From Neostapfia colusana (Eukaryota > Streptophyta > Magnoliopsida > Poales > Poaceae), in assembly GCA_030760725.1 (NCBI GenBank), contig JASWHV010000008.1, forward strand, positions 32,522,720-32,586,719: a stretch of DNA of 64,000 nucleotides, written 5' to 3'. A program made the position numbers and the translations under genes. The notes under the pieces are model-generated. The model searched no databases, was not told the DNA's origin, and saw only the letters and a list, made by a program, of their open reading frames with translations. Below are positions 1 through 10,210 of the stretch, piece after piece; the stretch's first letter is position 1, and every line of letters starts with the position of its first letter.

Positions 1-1026
1 ACGAGCTCTGGCCTCACTTGCTTATATAACAAGGCCGGAGGCCAATCCAATTCAAACTAGGACTCTAATCCTACTCAGTTTCTGAATCGAAACTTTCCAT
101 AACTGATCAAGACTCTTCAATACGCAGATAGAAGCAATCATAAGACTTCCAAACACTTTAGAAACGTATCCCACATTCCTAAAACAACTCAACTTCGTGT
201 CCCACATGAAACCGTATCATAACCAACTCAAATCTTTCCATATTTGAGCCATAACCGACTCAGCCGCAACCTGAGTCCATAATCCATCCGGTTAGACCTT
301 TCCTACCAATTCTTTACGTCCACATCCCTTCATCACACCTTGGAACCATGTTGCCACATCCATGCACTCCTTGCACACATGCAAACACGTTCCAACGACG
401 TCCACAATACCTTCATATGCATTATTCTTGATCCAAACATGTTGCGCGACCTCCCGATCAACTCAACTACAATTCCTCCCGATCTTGGTTGTTGAACCTC
501 ATCTTCTCACTAAGACTAGTTCAATGGATCCCGTCATCAGTCATATCTTAACTCAAGCAACACCTGCACATGAATAAACAACCAATACTTTCGAGCACAA
601 GTCCGTGACTTGACTCACGTTAGTTCCGAAAACCACAACACCTTACGTGAACACCTCACATAAGCATGTTACAAACCATAGCAAAATGTTAACCACCGTA
701 AACAGCCATAACACTTCAAAAACTTAGTAAAAGAATACTAAGTATACTTTCCTTAGATGTAAAGTAAGTTCGAAACATTTGCATGGTAAAAACAGAACCA
801 TTGCGATTTAGCTCTGGACCTTGCCAAAGCTAACCGGACCTTGAGCCGGAGCTTACCAAAGCTAGCAGAACCTAGCACCGGAAGTTACCAAAGCTAGTCA
901 TACCTACCGCCGGAGCTAACCAGACACATGTCGGACCTAGCCATAGCAAGTCGGACCTTACGTCCGATCTTGTCGGAGCTCGGACCTAGAGTCGGACCTT
1001 GACAAAAAGAGTGTTTTGGCAGAATT
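1..1026 (-). mobile_element. Sirevirus-type copia LTR fragment (element X)
   Basis: Read on the minus strand, this stretch aligns by eye along most of its length with the LTR of the complete Sirevirus at 28825-38498 (region about 28905-29835), with many substitutions, so it is an older relative. Shared landmarks include a TATATAA box (rc near 21-28), the run of sequence around the 'gaggtcgcgc' block, and a U3 start rich in GGTCCG-type motifs. The LTR runs off the left window edge at its R/U5 side. On the right it is cut about 75 bp before its U3 end by the LTR of gypsy element A. It has no coding capacity, and short ORFs in it are chance. It is the outermost layer of the nest seen here. Confidence 0.85.
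821..948. repeat. 32-bp degenerate tandem repeat in U3 of element X
   Basis: Three consecutive 32-bp units (821-852, 853-884, 885-916) each begin TTRCCAAAGCTA and end in a CCGGAGC/CCGGAAG block. A fourth, weaker unit follows to about 948. Downstream, to 1010, are several copies of TCGGACCT. Sirevirus LTRs are known to carry repeated GC-rich palindromic motifs in U3. These units probably belong to that class, but no tandem array is obvious in the same place in the intact Sirevirus at 28825. Confidence 0.7.
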
Positions 1027-1659
1027 TGTGAGGGGCCGACGCCCCGTCGACAACAGGACCTCATTGGGTGGTGCCGTGATATGCGGCACTCAACAGCACA
1101 CGGGTGAAGAAACACATCACATTACATAAATCATTTGCGGAAGCGTACAAAAGTGTTTTACAAATACTTAACTCAAAATAAGCTACAGCGGAATACTATA
1201 ACTCTCACGACTCAATTCTCACTTAGCAACAAAGAAACAGTCCAGCCCGCGGACGTTTCTTACTAGCAACACGAAGACAATCTGCAGCGGTGAGAATGCT
1301 CTTTGAGTAAACACTCGGAGGTTCCCGAGTCTCATCGGCATCCCTTCTCATAAGCATGAAGTCAAATACCTGCAAAACAACTCGGATAGCATCCGTGAGC
1401 ATAACGCTCAGCAAGACTTAACCGTCACCCCAAACATGAAACTCTATGTGAGGTTATGAACCTAAAGTAGGATGGAATAATGCATAATAAACTCGCCTAG
1501 AAGTGAATCCTTACTTTCAGGTATTATTTGCAGCATTTTTAAGTAACCTTGGGCACGCCACATTGGGAGTTCACAATAAAACAAGAAACGCTTTCCCTCG
1601 ATGTAAATTGCTCATGGCATAAAAGAATCGAGTGTGCACTAGCTAATCATCAAAGATAC
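1027..1659 (-). mobile_element. Left LTR of gypsy element A, first part
   Basis: This part starts TGTGAGGGGCC and carries a small GGGGC/GCCCC hairpin at 1032-1045. Its layout matches the start of the related LTR S at 10211, including the shared 'GCGGAAGC' and 'ATTACATAAA' blocks. It is interrupted by element E1 at 1660 and resumes at 18880. The combined LTR is about 4.3 kb. The element reads on the minus strand, so on the plus strand this is the end of its 3' LTR. The exact start (1027 or 1029) is uncertain because the matching right LTR is outside the window. Confidence 0.75.
1655..1659. repeat. Target-site duplication of E1, left copy
   Basis: GATAC directly before the 5' LTR of E1 is repeated as GATAC at 18880-18884 directly after its 3' LTR. 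The perfect 5-bp duplication confirms the element borders and that both LTRs belong to a single insertion. Confidence 0.93.
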
Positions 1660-4600
1660 TGTAACACCCCAAAACCTGTTAAAGAGGGGAATTAAAAATT
1701 TTTGGACGTAGTGCATGTGGTGAAACAATTCAAACTCAAACTGGAGTTTAAATTTGAATCAAAACAGAAAAGAAAAGGAAAAAGAAAAAGAAAAAAAGGC
1801 CAGTGGGCCGAAACCTGCCTCAGCCGGCCCAACAGCCCGCAGCTGCTTTCCCCCACTCCCTCTCACTCTGACGTGCGGGGCCCACATGTCATCTTATTCC
1901 CCCCTCTCCCGCGTGCATCCAACCGCCCTGATCTTCCCGCGCCGATCGCTGCTGCTCCAACCGATTTCCACGCCCGATCTTCGGCAAGGCGCTACTGCAC
2001 ATCTAAACCAACCCCCCGCCGCCCCTCCTGGTGCATTTAAACGAAAGAAAACTCGCCGGTTTCCTTGTACCCGCTCCATCTTTCTCTCCGGTGAGAACCG
2101 AGGCATCCTCGGCCGTTTTCTTTCGATTCTCGTCTGGTTTCTCTGATCTAACGGGATGGTCGTGTTCCACTGCCGCCGGGGAGCCCTGCAGGTGAAGGAA
2201 GCGACGAGTCTTGCGCCCTAGCACCGGCTTCGACGAGCACCGAGGAGCAGCTCCAACCACCGTCGTCGCAGAGCTGAATTCCGACCTCCAAGCCCGATAA
2301 CACCCTAGGTGAGCTTCCCCTACCCCTCCGCAGTCGATCCGTGTGAAAAACCGCAAGTTTTAGCGTGTAGCGGCAAGGAACCGAAGCTGCGTCGGTGAGA
2401 TCACCGCCCCCGCCGTCGCGCGCCGCCGCACGCGCGAGCTGGCTCCGGCCAGGGCGACGTGGCCCTCTGAGGCCCGTCTATTTTAAATCGTGCGGTCCCG
2501 AATAGATCTAACCCGTACCGCTTCGCGTTATAATCTCAGCCGTCCGTTGTAAATCCAATGGCCCACATCAGCCCCACATATTAAACCCTGGGAAACTTAC
2601 GCGCTACCCCCTGGGGTTCTGAGAAAAACGGATCTAGCCCCAGAAAACTTTTGATCTAGCCCCTGGACCGTCGGGAATTTTTGCAAACCCATTTAAACAT
2701 CAGTTTGCCCCTGGACTTAATAAAAATTAGGAAAACCTCCCTGTTTTGTGTAATTAGGTCACTGGAAATTTAGGAAATAGTAAAATAGACCCTGCAGTAG
2801 GGTGGATTTGCACTTCAGACCCTATAGAGTATTAAATTCAGAAATCTGAACATATGAGTAGAATTTAAATTCAAATGGTGATGTAAAAACAGGTGCAAAT
2901 ACAAACTAAAATTTTACTAGCACTTGGAAAACATTTAGAATGAGTTGAGAACTGATTTTAGGCTGAAATGAAATCTGACTAAGTGCTGTTTATTTTTTAC
3001 TATTGCTGGAAATTTATTTTTAAGCTAGAAAATAATTATGAAAAATGGATAAAATAAATTTAATTCGATTCCCATGAGAGAGGAAGTCCAAAGATATTTT
3101 ATTGAACATTTTAGATCAGAATATATTCTATTTAGGTGATATGTCTTGCTATTTTAATATTAAAGTTCATTTTTAGGCATAGAAAATAAATCTGAAAATA
3201 TAGGAAAATAGGCATGCATAATTAGAAAATGCTAAATGAGGTCTCCAAATCCAAATCTTCAAATTAAGGTTTTGTAGAAGATCTGAAGACCTATTTGGAG
3301 TAGGAAGTTATCTCTTATACAAATTTTGTGTCTAAGAAGTGTATTATCCCATATAGAAGATTTTTTCAAATTGGAAATTCAAATATAGTGTGCCCTTAGA
3401 AATCTGAATATTAAAGCTAGAAATAATATATATGTTTAAAAGTGCATGTATTCTTAGAATAAACATATCTAGGATAAACACAACACTTAAATAGGTGTAT
3501 GACTTTCATGTGTATGCATGTGTGGTTTGTATGAGTGGAAATGTGGACTATGGCTTGTGGAATGTTGTTTCTTTTGCTATGTGTATTGGCATGAGTAGAA
3601 CCAGCCCCAGAGAAGGTTCTCACCTTTCAAGATCAAGACTTTCCATTCCCAGAGCAGCAGGAAGAAGGCAAGTGTCCTTGACCACTTTGATCCTATATTA
3701 GGATGTGTAGTTAGGACTTAATTAATTGCATTGTCAATTTGAAATATGGTGCCCAAGCTAGAAAGTTTCCCTAGATTTTCATTATCTTACTTCCTTGTAG
3801 CATGGGTTGGGATTTATTTTATTATGTCATTCATTCATATTACTTAATGCTTAGCCATGCTTAGAATGGGATAAGTGCGATATGAGATCATCAACTTGTT
3901 TACCCTACTCTTGAATGAGATATTATGAATCATGTAGAGGTAGGGATCGAGGCAAGTTGGATGATTTGGTTGGTGCTGTGTGCACGAGACTCGGGTTTGT
4001 GTTTAGTGCTTGCCTAGATCCTAAGGACCGGTTCATGGAGCATGTAACCTGGCTATACCGTGCCAACCACATGCTGAGATGGGGCAGCTTGGCCAATTAA
4101 TTAGGTGTATCTCCGGCGTAGTATGGGTGTTTGGATGGTGCGGCGAATAGGTGTCAACTGGACTACCATATGAACCGCAAGGCTCAAGAGGGGGCCACTG
4201 CAGCGGGGTTGGAGCCTCTTGTATGCTGTTAGTGGTGAAACCTCAGTCGGCCCACGCTCGTCGGGAATCTCTTTGTAAAGGCCTCGTAGTGATCTCCTGG
4301 CTACACACCTCGGTAGTGTGAACTTGGTTCACGGCCACTGGCATAATGGAGGTTCTTTATGTCCACCCGGCAATGGGGGATGAAATCACTACATGTGGGT
4401 ACAGTGGTGCAAACTCTGCAGAGTCAAAACTGTCATGACAGCCGTGCTCACGGTCAAGAGCGGCTTGGACTTATTCATGATTATAGGATGATGAATTTGG
4501 AAGTTGAGGATGTTAAGCGAGGAGCTTAACATTGGAAATGCTGTTATGGTTACTTGATTTTGATGATGGGTTGCGAGATTGGGACCATTTCACCTATGTA

Positions 4601-5077
4601 GTAATGTAGGTGCTTTATAAGCTAAGGTGATAGGTATTAATTGCGTAGTGCTTTAACCATGAGTTCAACCTCTCCTTGCTCTAGCCATGCATGACATAAT
4701 TTTCCCACACTTGCTGAGTACCAACGGTACTCAAGCTTGCTTTTCTGTTGGTTTAAATTGCTGCTCAGGCCAAGGGAATGACGTGGTGTTCAATGACCAA
4801 AACTTCGGACCAGAAGAAGGATTCTAGGTTCACGGAATCCCCCGGGCAACGCCTGTGATGAAGCTCACAAGATTTATCTTCCGCTGCTGTTTTGTTTACA
4901 TGTTATGAACATATTATCGTCCATCGAGACATTATGCTATGTAAGACTTATTTATATTCGAATACTTGGCTTGTAATAAAATGATGCTTCACTATTTGTC
5001 GTCACATGTATGAGAAAATGATCCTGGCATACATGTGATATTCACTCGGTTGATCTTTGGAGAAACCGGGTGTGACA
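1660..5077 (+). repeat. E1 5' LTR
   Basis: Starts TGTAACACCCC and ends GGTGTGACA (3418 bp). It matches 15460-18879 along its full length with differences of a few percent by eye, densest in the first 400 bp. It contains a GC-rich U3, an AT-rich middle (about 2700-3500) and a conserved distal block (about 3900-4650) shared with the LTR of element C. A perfect 12-bp palindrome CTGTCATGACAG lies near 4430, and an AATAAA-type signal near 4975. ORFs inside it are not conserved as protein. Confidence 0.95.
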
Positions 5078-5340
5078 GAAATGGTATCAGAGCCGACCCT
5101 TGCAGTTTCACGGGTGCGTACAGGTCAGTGACAAGGATACGGTAGCGTACGGGTCAGGGATGCAGGTACGTAGGCATGACGCGTGGGTCCTCTGTGTGGG
5201 ACACGGTATGGTACGTATGTTGCTAACCAGACGTACGATATGCGTATTCCTGTACTAAACGTACGGACGTGGCTAAGAGGGGACGTTCCTGTCTTGGTGT
5301 TGACCGACGAGGACGTTGGTCTTCTAAGGGGGGTGGATTG
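5078..5340 (+). mobile_element. Cassandra-type internal region fused to E1 5' LTR
   Basis: Directly after the E1 LTR comes a Met-tRNA primer-binding site, then about 240 bp that is absent from the equivalent place in element C. It ends in a purine run (CTAAGGGGGGTGGA) that looks like a PPT, immediately followed by a Cassandra-like LTR. The order PBS, short non-coding interior, PPT, LTR is that of a Cassandra element lacking its 5' LTR. The tandem GTACG-rich motifs have no coding potential. Assignment rests on the 5S-bearing LTR beside it and on my recollection of grass Cassandra interiors. Confidence 0.8.
5082..5094 (+). promoter_or_regulatory. Primer-binding site (initiator tRNA-Met), first copy
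   Basis: TGGTATCAGAGCC, complementary to the 3' end of plant initiator tRNA-Met, four bases after the E1 5' LTR. The sequence following it (GACCCTTGC...) is Cassandra-like, not gypsy-like, so this copy probably came with the Cassandra insert. Confidence 0.9.
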
Positions 5341-5582
5341 TGTGATATCCTGACTCCCGGCTTAATAGGATTGATAGAGTACTCATACCACCAATGTATA
5401 CCTTCTTTTCCGGAAGCCCACCTACAAAGGACTTCGGGGTTAAGCGTGCTTAGCCCGGAGGAATTTGGGGATGGGTGACCGACCGGGAAGTTTTCTCGGG
5501 TGCGCACGAGTGAGGACAAAGTGCGCAGAAAAGACGAGTGGTGGTATGTGGGGCCAGTCTATGATCCTAGAGAGCCATTACA
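5341..5582 (+). mobile_element. Cassandra LTR (242 bp) with 5S rRNA-derived domain
   Basis: Bounded by TGTGATATCC and CCATTACA, it has TG...CA ends, is preceded by a PPT-like run and followed two bases later by another Met-tRNA primer-binding site. The middle (about 5377-5505) resembles plant 5S rRNA. Cassandra is a non-coding terminal-repeat retrotransposon family whose LTRs carry a 5S-like Pol III region. Only one LTR is present, and the expected 5' LTR is replaced by the gypsy LTR. Confidence 0.88.
5377..5505 (+). other. 5S rRNA-like domain inside the Cassandra LTR
   Basis: Blocks match plant 5S rRNA in order: a CATACCA box near 5384, GGTTAAGCGTGCTT at 5438-5451 (A-box/intermediate element region), and GGATGGGTGACC then GGGAAGTTTTCTCGGGTG (C-box region) at about 5469-5502. 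The region between them has drifted from genuine 5S. It is therefore a retrotransposon-domesticated 5S promoter-like segment, not a 5S gene. Pol III transcription is possible but not shown. Confidence 0.88.
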
Positions 5583-5584
5583 AG

Positions 5585-5597
5585 TGGTATCAGAGCC
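5585..5597 (+). promoter_or_regulatory. Primer-binding site (initiator tRNA-Met), gypsy copy
   Basis: A second TGGTATCAGAGCC. The bases after it (GAGGTTGCCCGTAGGAACGTGG) match those after the single primer-binding site of element C almost exactly. This is therefore the original gypsy site of E1, displaced about 500 bp from its LTR by the Cassandra insert. Confidence 0.92.
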
Positions 5598-5802
5598 GAG
5601 GTTGCCCGTAGGAACGTGGACCTAGGTAGAAATGGACATATTTAAGGACCCTATTTTCTTAAAAACTATTTTACAAAAGGTGTGGGTTGAAAGTGTTATT
5701 TAATGGGGTCACTTTATTTGTTCATCTTGCCCCAACTTTTATTCAAAATACAATCTTTATTTAATTCTTATCTAACTTGATTTTAAATGCTTTATGTTTT
5801 AG

Positions 5803-6565
5803 ATGGTTCGCACCGCCAACAAGTCCACCGGAGGGAGAGTTCCTGTAGCTGCCTTTGCCTTGAGAGAGGAGAACCGCCCGGTGACGTACCACTCCTACGG
5901 GTTGGGCAGTAGGAGGCTTGTTGCGCCGTCTTCGGCGTATGCTCCACGCTGCCGGCAATGTTGGCAAGCTGATCATACACTATGGCTCCACCAGGACCAT
6001 CCGTGATAAGCGTGAAGAATGGAGCTCAGAGATGAGGATTATACATGAAAACCAGCTGCTCAAGATCCACCGCTCTCCAGCTTGTCGGGCGACTCAGGCC
6101 GATGCTGAGAAGGATGTCACCTGGGAGGCCATAACCTGCCAGAGTAACATAAATCGTCGCCACCTGGACAGGACTGAGTACATGTATGTCCTCCAGCGTG
6201 AGAGTGGCACCGCGGAGTACAAATACCCGCTAGTGCAGCAGGGGACTTCACATGAGCACATGGACCTGTGCCTGGATGATGCAGCTATGCTTAGCACTCG
6301 ACTGCAGGAGTGCTAGCAGGAGCTTCAGGATGTTCGTGACACCCTAAAGGAGACTGAGGCGTTGCTTCGCGCCAGCTTGAGGGCGAGAGAAAGAGGAGAT
6401 GGGAATGAACTATGTGTCACCGTGAATGACACGTGGACTCCTGACTCCCCAGACCGCCGGGCGAGCAAGCGTCGCCGCACTTCTCCACCAGCAGCTTCCC
6501 CACCTAAAGCGGAATCAGAGGGCAGCCTCAATGATGAGGAAGACCCCGACGAGCCAGCTCAGTGA
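5803..6565 (+). pseudogene. E1 orf0 (extra ORF upstream of gag), broken
   Basis: This is the counterpart of the intact 259-aa orf0 of element C, in the same position between primer-binding site and gag. It starts MVRTANKSTGGRVPV, and most of the protein is recognisable: the basic N-terminus, the region around SEMRIIHENQLL, the YMYVLQRESG block, the helical LKETEALL stretch and the Ser/Pro/acidic tail ending at a TGA near 6565. It is disrupted by a frameshift near 5912-5918 and an in-frame TAG at 6314-6316. Rice RIRE3/RIRE8 are recalled to carry a similar orf0 of unknown function. A spacer of about 336 bp (6566-6901) with nothing recognisable separates it from gag. Confidence 0.85.
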
Positions 6566-6901
6566 TACGAGTTGTTAGAATTATTTCCCTTATTTCCGCA
6601 TGATTATCGAGTAGTCGAGTCAATAACCCGTCTGTTTGGTTGTTGGTGTTGGTGTGTGACGTGAGTTGTGGAAGCCATAGGCACTTGTCCACAACCTCGT
6701 CTTTAAGTTGCTTTGCTTTGGTATGTGAACCCCTATGAATCAATAGTGCATTTATTTTCGCGTGAGACGTGACGTCCAAAGATCTATGTGAAATCTTCAG
6801 AAATTGTCTAGATATTAAGGCCTCAAATGTTTAAGTTTAAACAAGCAATTTGGGAAGTTAATGCGTAATGATTAAAGTTAACATTTGGTTGATCATGATA
6901 G

Positions 6902-9900
6902 ATGGTTGGAAGAGGAAAAGGTCGTGGTGCCAACCCCAACAACAACAACGATGAGGCCACCAATCCTCACCTTTCTGGAGGGCAAGACAGGAATGATCGC
7001 CGTGAAGGAGCTGATCCTATCTAATAAATGATTGAAAATCAGAATCAGCTTATCCAGAGTTTAACTCAAGTGGTGGCCAACTTACACCAAGCTCCACCTC
7101 CACAAGCTGCACCACGTCAACCAAGGTTGAGTGAGTTTCTGGGAACTCAACCCCCAAAGTTTGCAAATGCTGCTGAACCTCTTTTGGCAGATGATTGGCT
7201 AAAGACCATTGAGAGCAAGATGAGGATCATACAATGCCAAGGGTATGAGAGGGAGCTGTTTGCCTCTCACCAATTGCATGGACCTGCTGCTGATTGGTGG
7301 ACCGCTTACGTGGCAGCCCATCACGACCCCGAGAACATGACTTGGGAAGAGTTCAAGCGCAGTTTCCACAACCACTACATACCAAGGGGTGAACTCAAGA
7401 ACAAGAGAAAGGAGTTCTTGGGACTGCAGCAAGGAAACATGACTGTGAGAGAATACCTCACCAAGTTCACCCAACTATCCCGTTATGCACCACGGGACAT
7501 CGAAACTGATGAGCAGAAACATGACTGTTTTGTGGAAGGACTTACCATGGAAATGCAATGTGCAATGTCCTCCAACGAATATGAAAGTTTCCAAAAGATG
7601 GTAGACAGAGCGTTTGTCATGGAGAGGAAGCTGAAGGCCTTGGAGAATGAAAACAAGAGAAAGATGGGATGGTCACACCAAGCATCAAGCAGCAACACCC
7701 GTCCGCATCTGATGCAGCAACCTGCAGGGCAGACGAGCCGTGCTGTGGTACCCTACCCGACACCGAGAGGGTACAACCCGAACTTCAGGCCTCCATCAGC
7801 ACCAGTACAGCCGCAGCGTCAGATTATGCAGCAGCCACGCCCCACTTATCAACCTCGACGAGCAGGACAAGGGCCACAGAACCAACCCCAAGATAACAAA
7901 GGCCAGACACCTAAAGTTGGGGTGCAATGCTTCAACTGTGGTGAAGTGGGGCACTACGCTCATAAGTGTCCAAAGAAGAAACCCATGCAGCCACAACAGC
8001 AGAATGTGATGCGAGGATGGGTGAACCACGTGACCATGGAGGAAGCGCAAGAGGCACCTGACGTGGTAATTGGTAAGTTTCCTACAAATTTACACATTGC
8101 AACCCTATTGTTCGATTCTGGTGCTACCCACTCGTTCATTGCTCAAGGGTTTGTTAAGAAGCATGATCTAGCAACAATACAAATGAATCATATGTTAGCA
8201 GTGAACTCTACAGGGGAAGACATAAGAACAAGACAAGTGTGTCCCAAGGTGAATCTAGACATTAATGGGGTAGTATTTACTACAAACCTCATAGTGATAG
8301 ACTCACAAGGAATAGATATTATTTTGGGTATGGATTGGTTGACCAAACATAAAGGTATAATCCATTGTTTGACTCGAACGGTGGAACTAGCTCATGCTAG
8401 TGGCACAAAAGTGAAGTTCATAGCCGTACAAGAACCTAGGAGGGACATTAAACTCAATCAAGTTGAGGTGGAAGTGGAAGAGATAAGGATTATCAGGGAA
8501 TATCCAGACGTTTTTCCTGAGGAGTTGCTAGGTATGTCTCCCGATCGTGAAGTGAAATTCGCGATTGAACTAGTACCTGGAACAGCCCCAATATACAAGA
8601 GGCCTTATCGGATGGACTCCAAACAGCTGGAAGAGTTCAAGGAACATATAAGATAATTGACAGAGAAGGGGTATATTCGTCCTAGTTCCACACCATGGGG
8701 AGCTCCAGTGATATTTGTGCCCAAGAAGGACGGAACCCAAAGGTTATGCGTAGACTACCATGCGTTGAATGAAGTAACAATCAAGAACATGTACCCATTA
8801 CCCCGCATTGAAGACTTATTTGATCAGTTGAGGGGAGCTTGTGTATTCTCAAAAATTGACTCAGGTCGGGATACCACCGACTGAAGATAAGGCAAACTGA
8901 CATTCCAAAGACAGCTTTCGTATCTCGGTACGGGCTGTATGAATACACCGTCATGCCGTTCGGGCTAACTAATGCCCCGGCGTATTTCATGTATCTCATG
9001 AACAAGGTATTCATGGAATATCTGGACAAATTTGTGGTGGTTTTTATTGATGACATTCTCGTCTTCTCCAAAGATGAAGAAGAACATGGGGGACAGTTAA
9101 GATTGGTGTTGCAAAAGTTGAGAGAACACCAACTATATGCCAAATTAAGCAAGCGTGAGTTTTGGCTGAAGAGAGTTCCCTTCTTAGGACATATAATCTC
9201 GGAGGGAGGAATCTCCGTAGATCCCGCCAAGATCGAGGATGTGCAGAAGTGGAAGATCCCTGAAAATGTCGGGGAAGTTCAAAGCTTCTTAGGATTGGCT
9301 GGGTATTATTGATGGTTCATTGAGGGTTTCTCCAAGATCTCGAGACCCCACACCAAATTGTTAGAGAAGGGAATCACATTCACCTGGACACCGGAGTGTG
9401 AGACGAGTTTCCAAGAGCTGAAGAAAAGATTGACAACAGCCTTAGTGCTAGTTATGCCAGATATGCAGAAGAACTTTTCGGTGTACTGCGATGCATCTGG
9501 ACACGGGTTGGGATGTGTTCTCATGCAAGAGGGGCATGTCGTTGCCTATGCGTCCCGCAGCTCCGAAAACACGAGAAGAACTATCCTACGCATGATCTAG
9601 AACTAGCCGCAGTGGTCCATGCATTGAAGATTTGGCGGCATTACTTGATGGGAAAGAGCACAGAGATATATACAGATCATAAGAGCTTAAAATACATTTT
9701 CACACATCCAGATCTCAACCTCAGATAGAGGAGATGGTTAGAGCTAATCAAAGACTTTGATGTGGGCATCAACTATCATCCTGGGAAAGTGAACGTCGTG
9801 GCAAATGCTTTAAGCCGGAAGGTGCACGTCAACATGTTGAGCTTAAATGACAGGCCTACGGAGTTGAAGGAAGAGATTGCAAGACTCAATCTATGCCTGG

Positions 9901-10210
9901 TGAATAGTGGTGAGGCCAACGCCATGGACGTGGACTCCACATTAGAGCAAGACATACACAACGGTCAGAAGAATGATGAGAAGATACAAGAAATCAGAGA
10001 ACTCATCAAAGAGAATAAAGCTCCTGGGTTCAGAGAGGATGAACAAGGTACGGTGTGGCATGGGAAAAGAATCTGTGTGCCTGAGGTGAAGGAGATCCGT
10101 GAACTGATTTTGAAGGAGGCTCATGATTCCGACTATTCCATTCATCCTGGGAGTACGAAGATGTATCATCACCTCAAGAGCAGCTATTGGTGGTATGGCA
10201 TGAAGCGAGA
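6902..10210 (+). pseudogene. E1 gag-pol, first part (Gag, PR, RT, RNase H, INT start), broken
   Basis: The ATG at 6902 gives a Gag N-terminus MVGRGKGRG matching element C. Two adjacent TAA codons at 7022-7027 break it, then 542 aa are open: the retrotransposon gag domain (WTAYVAAHHDPE), the CCHC knuckle CFNCGEVGHYAHKC, and the protease LFDSGATHSF. A TAA at 8654 replaces a sense codon just before the RT. Frameshifts follow near 8868 and in the RNase H region, and a TGA replaces an expected Arg codon at 9310-9312. RT keeps VVFIDDIL (about 9040-9065). RNase H keeps YCDASGHGLG and the TDHKSLKYIF block. The reading ends in the INT zinc-finger region, where LTR S is inserted after GMKRD. No functional polyprotein is possible. 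Confidence 0.92.
10206..10210. repeat. Target-site duplication of solo LTR S, left copy
   Basis: CGAGA before S is repeated as CGAGA at 14253-14257 after it. Removing S and one copy restores the same base order as the uninterrupted integrase of element C. Confidence 0.95.

Noticed and set aside
1702..2146. 112-130-aa plus-strand ORFs at LTR start (also 15502-15922) and antisense 15559-16089
   Set aside because: They lie in U3 of the E1 LTRs, differ by frameshifting indels between the two copies, and have composition set by GC-rich sequence.
3915..4100. 61-aa ORF repeated at 17717-17902 (MRYYESCRGRDRG...)
   Set aside because: It recurs only because it lies in both E1 LTRs. The matching DNA in element C is shifted by indels and does not keep the frame, so this is nucleotide conservation and not a protein.
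5082..5094. tRNA gene fragments
   Set aside because: The TGGTATCAGAGCC motifs are primer-binding sites beside LTR ends. No tRNA cloverleaf surrounds them.
5377..5505. Functional 5S rRNA gene
   Set aside because: Only the promoter-like blocks match. The sequence between has drifted and it is embedded in a Cassandra LTR with TG...CA ends.
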